The notes beneath the pieces are model-generated. The model ran no database searches. It had not been told where the DNA came from and saw only the letters and a program-made list of their open reading frames with translations. DNA of 37,241 bases from NCBI GenBank assembly GCA_030429235.1, contig JAUIDB010000035.1, positions 1 to 37,241 of the forward strand. The letters run 5' to 3'. This document shows positions 30,117 through 37,241 of the stretch, piece by piece; within the stretch, counting starts at the first letter, position 1, and each line of letters opens with the position of its first letter. This DNA comes from Thermoanaerobaculia bacterium. Its GTDB lineage: Bacteria > Acidobacteriota > Thermoanaerobaculia > Multivoradales > JAIOJS01. A program made the position numbers and the translations under genes.

Positions 30117-31403
30117 ATGGCCAATGCGGTAGTCGTCGGAATGCAGTGGGGAGACGAAGGCAAGGGGAAGATCGTCGATCTTCTCTGTCCCGACTTCGAT
30201 GTCGTGGCCCGGTACCAGGGTGGCCACAACGCGGGGCACACCGTCAAGTTCGGTGACCAGCACTTCTCGCTGCATCTGATCCCCTCTGGAATCCTCCGTC
30301 CTGGGATGGAGTGTGTCCTGGGCAACGGCATGGTGATCGCTCCGGAGGCCTTTCTCGAAGAGCTCTCAGGCCTCGAGGAGATGGGGATCGATCCGTCGGG
30401 ACGGCTCTTTCTCTCCGATCGCGCCCAGGTGATTCTGGCGGGACACGTCGATCTCGACGGCCAACGGGAACGGGCCGCGGGGAAGGGCAAGATCGGGAGC
30501 ACCCTGCGGGGCATCGGCCCGGCCTACGAGATGAAGGCGGCCCGTTTCGGGGTGCGGGTCGGCGACCTGTCCTCGAGTCATCTGGAGGACCGACTGCGGG
30601 CCCAGATCAGCCGTCTCGAGGCCGAGTTGGGAGCACTCGGCGGCGGGCGGTTGGAGCGGCCCAGTCGCGTGGCCGACGACTGCCGTCGCTGGGCCGAAGC
30701 GCTCGGACCCTACATCCAGAACACCACGGCTCTCCTCCACGGTTGGCTCCGTCAGGGCCGGCGAATTCTCTTCGAGGGCGCCCAGGGAGCACTGCTCGAT
30801 ATCGACCACGGTACCTACCCCTACGTCACCAGTTCGAACGCACTGTCCGGAGGAGCGTGCACGGGAACCGGGGTGCCGCCGACGGCGATCGACGCGGTGC
30901 TCGGGGTCCTGAAGGCCTATACCACCCGGGTGGGGAGCGGTCCCTTCACTACCGAGGACCATAGCGATGCTGGCCAGTATCTGCGCGAACGGGGAAACGA
31001 GTTCGGCACGACCACGGGTCGACCCCGCCGCTGCGGTTGGCTCGATCTCGTCGCTTCTCGGTACTCGGCGCGGCTCAACGGCGTGACGACCATCGCCTTG
31101 ACCAAACTCGACGTTCTCGACACCCAACGAGAGATCAAGGTGTGCACCGGATATCGGTACAAGGGCGACGTTCTGACCGACTACCCGGCGAGTCTGGACG
31201 TGCTGGAAGAGGCGGTGCCGGAGTACCGCACGCTGCCCGGTTGGCAGTGCGACACGGTGGGTCGCACGGACTTCGAAGATCTTCCGGTGGCTGCTCGCGA
31301 CTACGTGTCGTTCCTGGAGGACGAACTCGAGGCCCCGATCGGGGTCCTCTCGACCGGTCCGCGCCGCGAAGAGACCATCGTTCGTCAGCTGCCCTGGTCG
31401 TAG
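30117..31403 (+). CDS. purA: Adenylosuccinate synthetase PurA
   Basis: A 428-residue GTP-dependent enzyme joining IMP and aspartate, first of two steps from IMP to AMP. The N-terminus MANAVVVGMQWGDEGKGK contains catalytic Asp13; GGHNAGHT contains His41; KIGSTLRGIGPAYEMK, LLDIDHGTYPYVTSSN and TTTGRPRRCGW are the other family blocks. GGAGGGG lies just before the ATG at 30117, which fixes the start; earlier in-frame codons are non-coding. It is monocistronic and converges on the glycosyltransferase cluster, 9 nt apart. Confidence 0.97.
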   Translation: MANAVVVGMQWGDEGKGKIVDLLCPDFDVVARYQGGHNAGHTVKFGDQHFSLHLIPSGILRPGMECVLGNGMVIAPEAFLEELSGLEEMGIDPSGRLFLSDRAQVILAGHVDLDGQRERAAGKGKIGSTLRGIGPAYEMKAARFGVRVGDLSSSHLEDRLRAQISRLEAELGALGGGRLERPSRVADDCRRWAEALGPYIQNTTALLHGWLRQGRRILFEGAQGALLDIDHGTYPYVTSSNALSGGACTGTGVPPTAIDAVLGVLKAYTTRVGSGPFTTEDHSDAGQYLRERGNEFGTTTGRPRRCGWLDLVASRYSARLNGVTTIALTKLDVLDTQREIKVCTGYRYKGDVLTDYPASLDVLEEAVPEYRTLPGWQCDTVGRTDFEDLPVAARDYVSFLEDELEAPIGVLSTGPRREETIVRQLPWS

Positions 31404-31412
31404 TAGTCGCGG

Positions 31413-33971
31413 CTAGATCCGTCCCAGCAGCGCTTCGAAGGCTCGGCGGAGAACACGACCGACCGCCTCGTGGCTGAGTTCTTCGCGCACGGTTTGCCGG
31501 CCTCGGGCGTTGCGGGCTTCGAGGTCCCGGCCCCCGACTCGGGCCTGGCGTAGCCCCTCGGCGGCGTGGTCCAGGTCGGGGTCGGCCCAGCGGGCCCCGG
31601 CCGGATACGGACCCTCGTCGTGTGCCAGCCGGGTCAGCTCGTAGCGCACCGGGAAGCCGTTGTTGATACCGAAGAAGTCGCGGTTGCCAGAATACCCGGT
31701 CGCGATCACCGACTTGCCGTGGTACATCGCCTCCGCCAGGGTCAGACCATAACCCTCGGAGCGGTGGAGCGACACGTAGGCGTTGCAGCCCGCGATCAGG
31801 CTCGAGATCTCTGCGGCCGAGTAGTAGCCGTCGAGGACGGTCACCGGCAGGTCGCCGATGGCGGCGCGCAGGAGTTCGTGCCGCTCCGGGGCAAAGTCGG
31901 ACTGCGAGGTCTTGAGGACGAGACGAACTCCCCGCTGGTCCTCGGGACGGGGGAAAGCGCGGCGGAACGACTCGACCAGCCCGAGCGGATTCTTCCGTTC
32001 GAAGTAGCTGAGGAAGTTGAACAGGTAGAGAAACAGGAAGTCGTTCTCGGGGAGTCCGAAATGGGCGCGATCGTGTCGCGGCGGAGGAGGCACGACCGGC
32101 AAGGGCACGCGGCGCACCGGGATCGGAGCCACCGCGGAGAACGCGTCGACGCAGAAGGAACTCGGGGTCCACACCTCGTGGAGTCGACCGAAGGCGGCGT
32201 GGAACCGAGGGGGCAGAGTTTCGAGCTCCCAGAGCCAGAAGCCGAGGTTCAGTCGTCCTGCCGTCAAGGCGGCGCCGACCTGGTCCATTACCGCCGGTGT
32301 TTGATCGGCGTTGACCACGAACAGATTGATGCCGTAGGGCAGGTTCTCGACGTCAGAGGTGAGACGAGCGGCCAGTCGGTCGTCTCGATTGGGGGCGAGG
32401 ACGTTGAGATCCAGACTGTGCAGGGCGTGGGGGATATCCGCTGCCTCGAGTGCTGCGGCCAGCGATCGGGCTGCCTCGCCCATCCCGGTTTCGGCCTGGA
32501 GATAGCCGATGAGGTTGATCCCGGGCTGGTCGATCTGGCGCGGTAGTGCGAGAACCCGGGTGGGATGCTGCAGGGTACCGCGGGCCTCCGTGGAAGGGCC
32601 GGGTCCGATCTCTCGTCCCAGGCGGCGCTTCCAGCGGGCCGTGCGCTCGGGACCGAGCCAACCCTTGGCGCGATCCTTGAGGACCGCCGCTCGTGGCGAT
32701 CGCCAGAGCCGCCGTAGCCGATTCGCCAACCCCTGCACCGAGAGCTGGCGCACCCCGGTAGGGGCCGGGAGATCGTGTAGGAACTCGGACGCGAGCTTCA
32801 GCTCGTGCCGCCCGTACTCGTGGATCCACTGGGCGAAGGCCCGACGGTCCTGGCCGGCGGGATCCGGAAACCGAGCGTGGAGGTCCGGGCGCTGCCGGTA
32901 GAGACCCTGGAGGAAGCGGGAGAGCTCTCCCCGGGCGGACGGCTGATTGAGCCAGTACCAGAACGAGTCGTCACCCGCAGTGGCGAAGGGGTTTCCGAAG
33001 CGCTCGCGCTCTGTGGGCGAGAGATCGAGGTAGGACCTCCTTACGGAGGCGGGGATGGGTACCCCGTTGTCGAACGTACCGTAGGCGAAGGGCCACCGGT
33101 GGCATTCGCGGTACCCGGCCGCCAGCAACTCGTCGCGGTACTGGCGGTAGAGTTCGGCAGCGTGTCCGATCTCGGAGAGTCGGAACCGATCCTGGTGTTT
33201 CGAGACTCGCTCCAGGTTCTCTGGCTCGATCCCGCTGAAGTGGAAGAACACCAGCGGTGCTTCGCCGTTGACCCGCAGCTCTCCCTGGTGGTTCTCGACC
33301 CGCCGTCCGTGGAGGTTCCAATAGGCGACGTTGTAGCCTGGATCTCTAAGGATCGTCGTCTCTTCGACCAGGCTCGGTGCGAGGTCCATCCACTTCTGAT
33401 CGACGAACAGGCCGTCTTCGATCCGGACCACGCACTGGTCGTAGAGCCGTTGTTGCCACCACTTCAGATGCTTTCGCGTCGCGGGACAATCGCGGACGGC
33501 CAAGAAGCCGAGGTTGTAGGCTCCGCTCTGGAGAATCGCGGTTTCTCCGGGGTGGTAGGCATCGTCGATGGGGACGTCCAGATGCGGAGTGAGGACCAGG
33601 CTGGATTCTTCGACGGTGGCGGCCAGTCGGTCCAAGGAGGAGTAGATCCGGATATCGGGGTCGAAGTACACCAGGTTCGGCAGTTCGTACGTGTCGAGTA
33701 GGTACTCCAGGAGAAACGGCTTGATCGCGGTGTTGCTCTCGAGGATGGTGTACTTGAAGAGAAAGCCGTCCGGGTCGGGGAGATTCGTCACCTCAGCTGC
33801 TTCGAGGACCTCGAACGGCTCGGCGGCGGGGTCGAAGTAGTCGTCGACCCGGTCCACGAGCAGCACGAAGAAGCGCCCTTCGGGGTGGTGCTCGCGGAAG
33901 GAACTCGCCAGGACCCGGGCAAAGGGTAGGTAGTTCTTGGAGACGATGGTGCAGGCGTGGAGAACCCTCAA
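31413..33971 (-). CDS. Two-domain glycosyltransferase, GT-A plus GT4 halves
   Basis: An 852-residue protein with two glycosyltransferase-like parts. Residues about 1-310 resemble a nucleotide-sugar GT-A fold (HACTIVSKNYLPFARVLASSF, then NLVYFDPDIRIY with a DxD at 104-106, and NLGFLAVRD). Residues about 470-850 resemble a GT4 (GT-B) enzyme: GYLQAETGMGEAARSLAAAL, NFLSYFERKNPLGLVESF and EGYGLTLAEAM with Glu739 and Glu747 in an E-x7-E pattern. A less conserved region of about 150 residues lies between. The TTG start at 33971 overlaps the preceding GT4 stop (TTGA). The gene probably adds two sugars in one glycan; acceptor and donor are unknown. Confidence 0.8.
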   Translation of the reverse strand: MRVLHACTIVSKNYLPFARVLASSFREHHPEGRFFVLLVDRVDDYFDPAAEPFEVLEAAEVTNLPDPDGFLFKYTILESNTAIKPFLLEYLLDTYELPNLVYFDPDIRIYSSLDRLAATVEESSLVLTPHLDVPIDDAYHPGETAILQSGAYNLGFLAVRDCPATRKHLKWWQQRLYDQCVVRIEDGLFVDQKWMDLAPSLVEETTILRDPGYNVAYWNLHGRRVENHQGELRVNGEAPLVFFHFSGIEPENLERVSKHQDRFRLSEIGHAAELYRQYRDELLAAGYRECHRWPFAYGTFDNGVPIPASVRRSYLDLSPTERERFGNPFATAGDDSFWYWLNQPSARGELSRFLQGLYRQRPDLHARFPDPAGQDRRAFAQWIHEYGRHELKLASEFLHDLPAPTGVRQLSVQGLANRLRRLWRSPRAAVLKDRAKGWLGPERTARWKRRLGREIGPGPSTEARGTLQHPTRVLALPRQIDQPGINLIGYLQAETGMGEAARSLAAALEAADIPHALHSLDLNVLAPNRDDRLAARLTSDVENLPYGINLFVVNADQTPAVMDQVGAALTAGRLNLGFWLWELETLPPRFHAAFGRLHEVWTPSSFCVDAFSAVAPIPVRRVPLPVVPPPPRHDRAHFGLPENDFLFLYLFNFLSYFERKNPLGLVESFRRAFPRPEDQRGVRLVLKTSQSDFAPERHELLRAAIGDLPVTVLDGYYSAAEISSLIAGCNAYVSLHRSEGYGLTLAEAMYHGKSVIATGYSGNRDFFGINNGFPVRYELTRLAHDEGPYPAGARWADPDLDHAAEGLRQARVGGRDLEARNARGRQTVREELSHEAVGRVLRRAFEALLGRI

Positions 33972-35068
33972 GGCGCCGCCCCGGCCAGCCTCTGGTACAG
34001 CGCGAGGACCTCTTCGGCCGTCCGGTGCCACGAGAAGCTGCCGGCGTGGGCCAGGCCGTGCGTGGCGAGTTCGTGCCGCAGTTCCTCGTCGCGGAGGAGC
34101 CGAGAGAGACCACGACGGATCGACTCGGTATCGGTGGGGTCGACCAGGACGGCGGCTTCGCCGGCGACCTCGGCCATGGCGCTGCGGTCGGAGGTCAGCA
34201 CCGGCGTGCCGCACGACATCGCCTCGACGATCGGCAGTCCGAAACCCTCCGCCAGCGATGGATAGGCGAAGAGCGTAGCGCGGTTGTACAGGAGGACCAG
34301 ATCGTCGTCGTTCACCCGGCCGAGCCACCGTAAGCCTTCGAGCTCGCCAAAACGCTCCGCCAGATCGTCCTGTTTCCAGCCCCCTCCACCGGCGATCACC
34401 AGCGAGCACTGGCGCCGTTCGGAGAGATCGAGGCCACGATAGGCCTCGATCAAACGGCTCAGGTTTTTCCTCGGTTCCAGGGTGCCCACCGCCAGGATGA
34501 AGCACGCTGGCAGACCGAACCGATCCGTCGGGGGCGGTTCGGAGGATTGCAGCGTCAGGGGTCGGAACCTCTCCGCGGGGGCCGGGTAGATGACGTCGAT
34601 CCGCTCGGTACCGACGCCGAGACGCCGTTCGAGCTCGTGCGCCGTGGCCTCGGAGATGGCGAGAAAATGGCCTCCCCGCAGGTGAGCCCGCAGCGTTCCA
34701 GTGAGGCAGGCCAGGCGGTTCTCGAGGGTGTGAAAGTGGGCGTGGCTGAGAAAGGTGAGGTCGTAGCAGGTGAAGAGTACCGGGCCGTCGAAACCGAAGG
34801 GAAACACCCAGGTCGTGGAATGGACCAGGTCGAAGTCCGCACCGTCCGGTCCTCGCCGAGTTGGACTCGCGAGCCGAAAGTTGGCGGGGATCGAGCCGAA
34901 GTTCCGCTCGAGATCCTGCTGGGTCGCCTGACCGTGGGGCTGGAACAGTGTGTAGTCGTTCTCCGAGTCGAGGGCCATCAAGGCACGCAACAGCTGGTGG
35001 CAGTAGTGACCCACTCCGTCCACCGGGTCGAGCGCCTTGTCGAGATCCCAGCCGAGACGCAAACTCAA
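33968..35068 (-). CDS. Glycosyltransferase family 4
   Basis: A 366-residue GT4 enzyme of the GT-B fold. Signatures are LAVGTLEPRKNLSRLIEAY (192-210, donor domain) and PSLAEGFGLPIVEAMSCGTPVLTS with Glu274 and Glu282 in E-x7-E. There is no signal peptide or membrane helix, so it acts on the cytoplasmic face, most likely on a lipid-linked or cytosolic oligosaccharide. The TTG start overlaps the stop of the small membrane protein (TTGA) and the gene overlaps the two-domain transferase, so all are coupled. A mannosyl- or rhamnosyltransferase is possible but not shown. Confidence 0.9.
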   Translation of the reverse strand: MSLRLGWDLDKALDPVDGVGHYCHQLLRALMALDSENDYTLFQPHGQATQQDLERNFGSIPANFRLASPTRRGPDGADFDLVHSTTWVFPFGFDGPVLFTCYDLTFLSHAHFHTLENRLACLTGTLRAHLRGGHFLAISEATAHELERRLGVGTERIDVIYPAPAERFRPLTLQSSEPPPTDRFGLPACFILAVGTLEPRKNLSRLIEAYRGLDLSERRQCSLVIAGGGGWKQDDLAERFGELEGLRWLGRVNDDDLVLLYNRATLFAYPSLAEGFGLPIVEAMSCGTPVLTSDRSAMAEVAGEAAVLVDPTDTESIRRGLSRLLRDEELRHELATHGLAHAGSFSWHRTAEEVLALYQRLAGAAP

Positions 35069-35430
35069 TCCGCCTCTCCCGCGGTGGTAGGAGCGCGTCG
35101 AAGCTCAGTGGCATAACTCTCTTCGTAGAGATCCACCACAAAACGTCGTAAGTCGGGGAGCGCGGTAGAAGGAACCTCGCCGATGGCGACTCCGTACTCG
35201 ATCAGGCTTTCGAGGTAGGCGATTCGTTGCCGCTGGCCGGCGAAGTCCAGGAGCCGCTGCTGATGGTCGAAGCGGTGATCGGCGGCCAGGGCTCGTTCGT
35301 AGAGCTGCCGTTCGAGGTGGGCGCGCCCGTCTGCCGCGCGACGCAACTGGCGGTACGAGACCAGAGCCAGCCCCCCGAGGGCGCACAGGACGACCACCAG
35401 AGCCAGGCAGAGAAGCAGCAGGTACGACAC
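35065..35430 (-). CDS. Small single-pass membrane protein with coiled coil
   Basis: A 121-residue protein with one N-terminal membrane helix (about 3-25, LLLLCLALVVVLCALGGLALV) followed by a cytoplasmic helical, charged region (QLRRAADGRAHLERQLYERAL) likely to form a coiled coil. The GTG start at 35430 is the only one giving the membrane segment. It sits inside the glycosyltransferase cluster, 44 nt after the GT2 gene, and its stop overlaps the next GT4. It could anchor or organise the enzymes, or be a small polysaccharide-assembly factor. Family unknown. Confidence 0.65.
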   Translation of the reverse strand: MSYLLLLCLALVVVLCALGGLALVSYRQLRRAADGRAHLERQLYERALAADHRFDHQQRLLDFAGQRQRIAYLESLIEYGVAIGEVPSTALPDLRRFVVDLYEESYATELRRAPTTAGEAD

Positions 35431-35474
35431 GGCCGGAGTCTAGCAAGAATGGCGGGCCGGATCGGGCCGCCCGC

Positions 35475-36314
35475 CTAGTCGAGTAGCGCCAGAAGATGTC
35501 GCCGCTGGTGGGGGTCGGGATGGCGACGAAACCGTCGACGCAGGTGCGCTCTCAGCAGGAGGAATTCCCAGCGCGGTCGGTGGCGGGCGTAGTAGAGAAG
35601 CTGGGAGCGTCGATACTCCAAGTCGATGGTCGCGGGACTACCCGACCCGCCCTTGACGTGGACCGCTCGGGCCTGCGGCACTTCCGTCAGTTTCCAACCT
35701 CGGAGACGCAGTCGATAGCAGAGGTCGACATCCTCGAAGTAGAGGAAGAAGGCCTCGTCGAAACCTCCCACCTCGTCGAAGGCCCGACGACGCAGTAGGA
35801 CGCAGGCGGCGGTAAACCAGTCCTGGTCGAACACCGGGCGCAGGTACAACGGCGGCCGTTGGTGGGCCCGCGGCCGGTCCTCGAAGCGATTCCGAATCTT
35901 CTGCAGGAGTTCTCCCCAAAGGCCGGTCGCCGGGGCCCAGGAGAACTGCAGGCGTCCGTCCGGGTACCGCAGTCGGGGTGCCACCAGGGCGGTGCCTTCG
36001 TCCTCGTCGAGGGATTTCGAGAGCGCTCGGAGGGTGCCCGGCTCGGGCCAGGCATCGGAGTTGAGGAGCAGGAGCTGATCGCCTTGAGCGAGTTCCACGC
36101 CGCGATTGTTGGCCCGTCCAAACCCTACGTTCTGGTCGAGCGCGAGCACTCGGGCCCGCGGGAACTCCTCAGCGAGCATCTCGAGCGTCCCGTCTTGCGA
36201 GGCGCAGTCGACGACGATCAGTTCGTCCCACTCCTCTTCGACGGCCGCCAGGTGGCGGAGGCTCTGACGGAGCTGATCTCGGGTGTCGTGACTGACCACG
36301 ACGACGCTGATCAC
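35475..36314 (-). CDS. Glycosyltransferase family 2
   Basis: A 279-residue GT2 enzyme of the GT-A fold, similar to rhamnosyltransferases of O-antigen and capsule loci. The start [32 protein letters not shown] (metal-binding SDA in place of DxD) and [16 protein letters not shown] (catalytic ED) are typical. The GTG start at 36314 is chosen because homology begins there and it overlaps the stop of the preceding transferase by 4 nt (GTGA). The C-terminal 40 residues are His/Arg-rich. No membrane helix. Confidence 0.9.
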   Translation of the reverse strand: MISVVVVSHDTRDQLRQSLRHLAAVEEEWDELIVVDCASQDGTLEMLAEEFPRARVLALDQNVGFGRANNRGVELAQGDQLLLLNSDAWPEPGTLRALSKSLDEDEGTALVAPRLRYPDGRLQFSWAPATGLWGELLQKIRNRFEDRPRAHQRPPLYLRPVFDQDWFTAACVLLRRRAFDEVGGFDEAFFLYFEDVDLCYRLRLRGWKLTEVPQARAVHVKGGSGSPATIDLEYRRSQLLYYARHRPRWEFLLLRAHLRRRFRRHPDPHQRRHLLALLD

Positions 36315-37009
36315 GTGCCGCTCCGGTGAGTTCGCTGAGCCAGCCGAAGCTGGTCGAGCCACTGTTGGGCGCACGAGCTCGTGGACAACGAGCGCACCCG
36401 ATCGGCACCCTCCCGTCCCACGGCAGCGCGCTGGGGATCGTTCAGGGCCCGGTCGAGCGCAGCGAAGAGCCCGGCTTCGTCGAGACTCTCGGCCAGGTAG
36501 GGATAGCCCTCCCACAGATCGTCCAACGCCAGACCCTTCCCGACCAGGACTGGAGTCCCGGAAGCCAGCGCCTCGAGGGGAGGGAGGCCGTACCCCTCAT
36601 ATTCCGAGGGGTAGAGTACCAATTCAGCCCCACGATAGAGCGCCGGGAGCGCCGTGTCGGAGACGTAACCGAGCCGGAGCACATGCCGGGCCAGGCCGGC
36701 GTCAGCGATCCACCGGTCGAGGTTCTCGGGACGGGGCAGCCGGTTGGGCCCAGCGACTACGAGCTGTAGGGGCGGCTGGTCGGCGTCTCGAGCCGCGAGG
36801 AGGCGGGCGAACGCTTGCAATACGGGACGTAGGGGGCGGCGGGGGAGCAGCGAACCGACGAAGAGCGCATAGGCTCCCGTGATACCGAGTTCTTGGCGGT
36901 GGGTCGGGTCCTCGCTCGCGGGCTGAGGCTGGAATGCGGCCGAGACGGCGATCGGCACCACTCCGACCCGCAGGGGAGCGAGGTCGTAGGTGGTGCACAG
37001 CTCGCGGGC
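36311..37009 (-). pseudogene. Glycosyltransferase family 4, lacks its N-terminal half
   Basis: This 232-residue stretch is the C-terminal half of a GT4 enzyme: [69 protein letters not shown] (E-x7-E intact), then helices to the stop. The N-terminal acceptor-binding half is absent. Instead the same frame continues without a stop into an internal piece of GlmS at about 37010. The stop overlaps the GT2 start. Either the gene is truncated and fused, or the sequence is chimeric at this point; the normal gene would extend a further 160-190 codons. Confidence 0.7.
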
Positions 37010-37241
37010 CACGGTCTCGGTGTCGGTATCGGTCGAATGCCCGATTCCTGCGGCGGTCAATTCGGCGCGCAGCTCACGAAAATTCTCGATGATTCCGTTG
37101 TGCACCACAGCGACGGAACCGGCCTGATGCGGGTGGGCGTTTTCGACGCTGGGTGCACCATGCGTGGCCCACCGAGTGTGACCGATCCCTGCTTTGCCTG
37201 CGAGCGGTTCATGCACCAGCAGGTCCGACAGGTTCACCAGT
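37010..37241 (-). pseudogene. glmS: Internal fragment of glmS, joined in frame to GT4
   Basis: Reading inward from the window edge, 77 residues match the glutaminase domain of glucosamine-6-phosphate synthase: [40 protein letters not shown] and TDTDTET. Glutamine-binding residues are kept (the Arg of HTRW, the Asn-Gly oxyanion pair of HNG, the Asp of TDTE), but the fragment lacks the N-terminal Cys1 region, which would be beyond the edge, and everything after about residue 145. Its codon choice (GCA, AAA, TTT, CGT, GAA) is less GC-biased than neighbouring genes, and the wording resembles alphaproteobacterial (rhodobacterial) GlmS. It is probably foreign to this chromosome segment. Confidence 0.7.

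Noticed and set aside
29136-30275. Upstream extension of the hemA frame
   Set aside because: It overlaps the hemX-like gene and purA out of frame; homology begins after 29135.
33972-35141. Upstream extension of the two-domain transferase frame
   Set aside because: It runs out of frame through the GT4 gene; the Arg/Pro/Gly-rich translation is typical of a shadow frame.

Overview
The window is a gene-dense, GC-rich bacterial chromosome segment, with about 35 coding regions, no rRNA or tRNA, no CRISPR array and no insertion sequence that I can see. Several features suggest a large-genome, soil- or sediment-type bacterium with lipid and polymer storage, c-di-GMP signalling and C5-pathway heme synthesis: a class I HMG-CoA reductase, a wax-ester-synthase/DGAT-type acyltransferase, PhaR/PhaF-type polyester granule proteins, a PE-LIG-POL LigD with Ku, and a MerR-TPR fusion. 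My best guess is Acidobacteriota (Thermoanaerobaculia-like), with Myxococcota-like lineages as the alternative. This is an inference from gene content only.

Layout. 0-5.4 kb (plus): an unknown protein, a SpoU methyltransferase, a pseudo-receiver/PilZ protein, then an EVE-domain protein overlapping a Ski2-like DUF3516-type helicase. 5.4-5.8 kb: the only stretch over 300 bases without a protein gene. It appears to encode an orphan RNA on the minus strand, bounded by a full-consensus sigma-54 promoter and an intrinsic terminator. 5.8-10.7 kb: ligD (minus) diverging from ku (plus), with a MerR-TPR regulator overlapping the end of ku and two small proteins. 10.7-16.8 kb (minus): an HD-domain protein, a secreted protein, a 7Fe ferredoxin with its own terminator, and a coupled set of two ArsA-type ATPases, hemB and hemL. 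17.0-20.2 kb (plus): PhaR-type regulator, phasin with a histone-H1-like tail, patatin-like lipase and a secreted beta/gamma-crystallin protein. 20.2-30.0 kb (minus): a long series starting with hemX-like/hemA/hemC/hemD and a carbamate kinase, then an acyltransferase, HMG-CoA reductase and a UbiB-type kinase. 30.1-31.4 kb (plus): purA. 31.4-37.2 kb (minus): a glycosyltransferase cluster.

Functional themes. Five consecutive heme-pathway steps (HemA, HemL, HemB, HemC, HemD) lie in two loci; hemE onward is absent. NHEJ is complete (Ku plus LigD). The acyltransferase/HMGR/UbiB set and the phasin set point to isoprenoid, neutral-lipid and polyester metabolism, but no PHA synthase is present. The glycosyltransferases suggest capsule, O-antigen or exopolysaccharide assembly.

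The most notable observations are the sigma-54-bounded orphan RNA at 5.53-5.78 kb, a recurrent leaderless-type promoter arrangement (a -10 hexamer 6-9 nt before the start codon and no Shine-Dalgarno), and an in-frame join at about 37.01 kb between a glycosyltransferase and an internal piece of glmS. The join looks like a chimera and should be verified before the right end is trusted.
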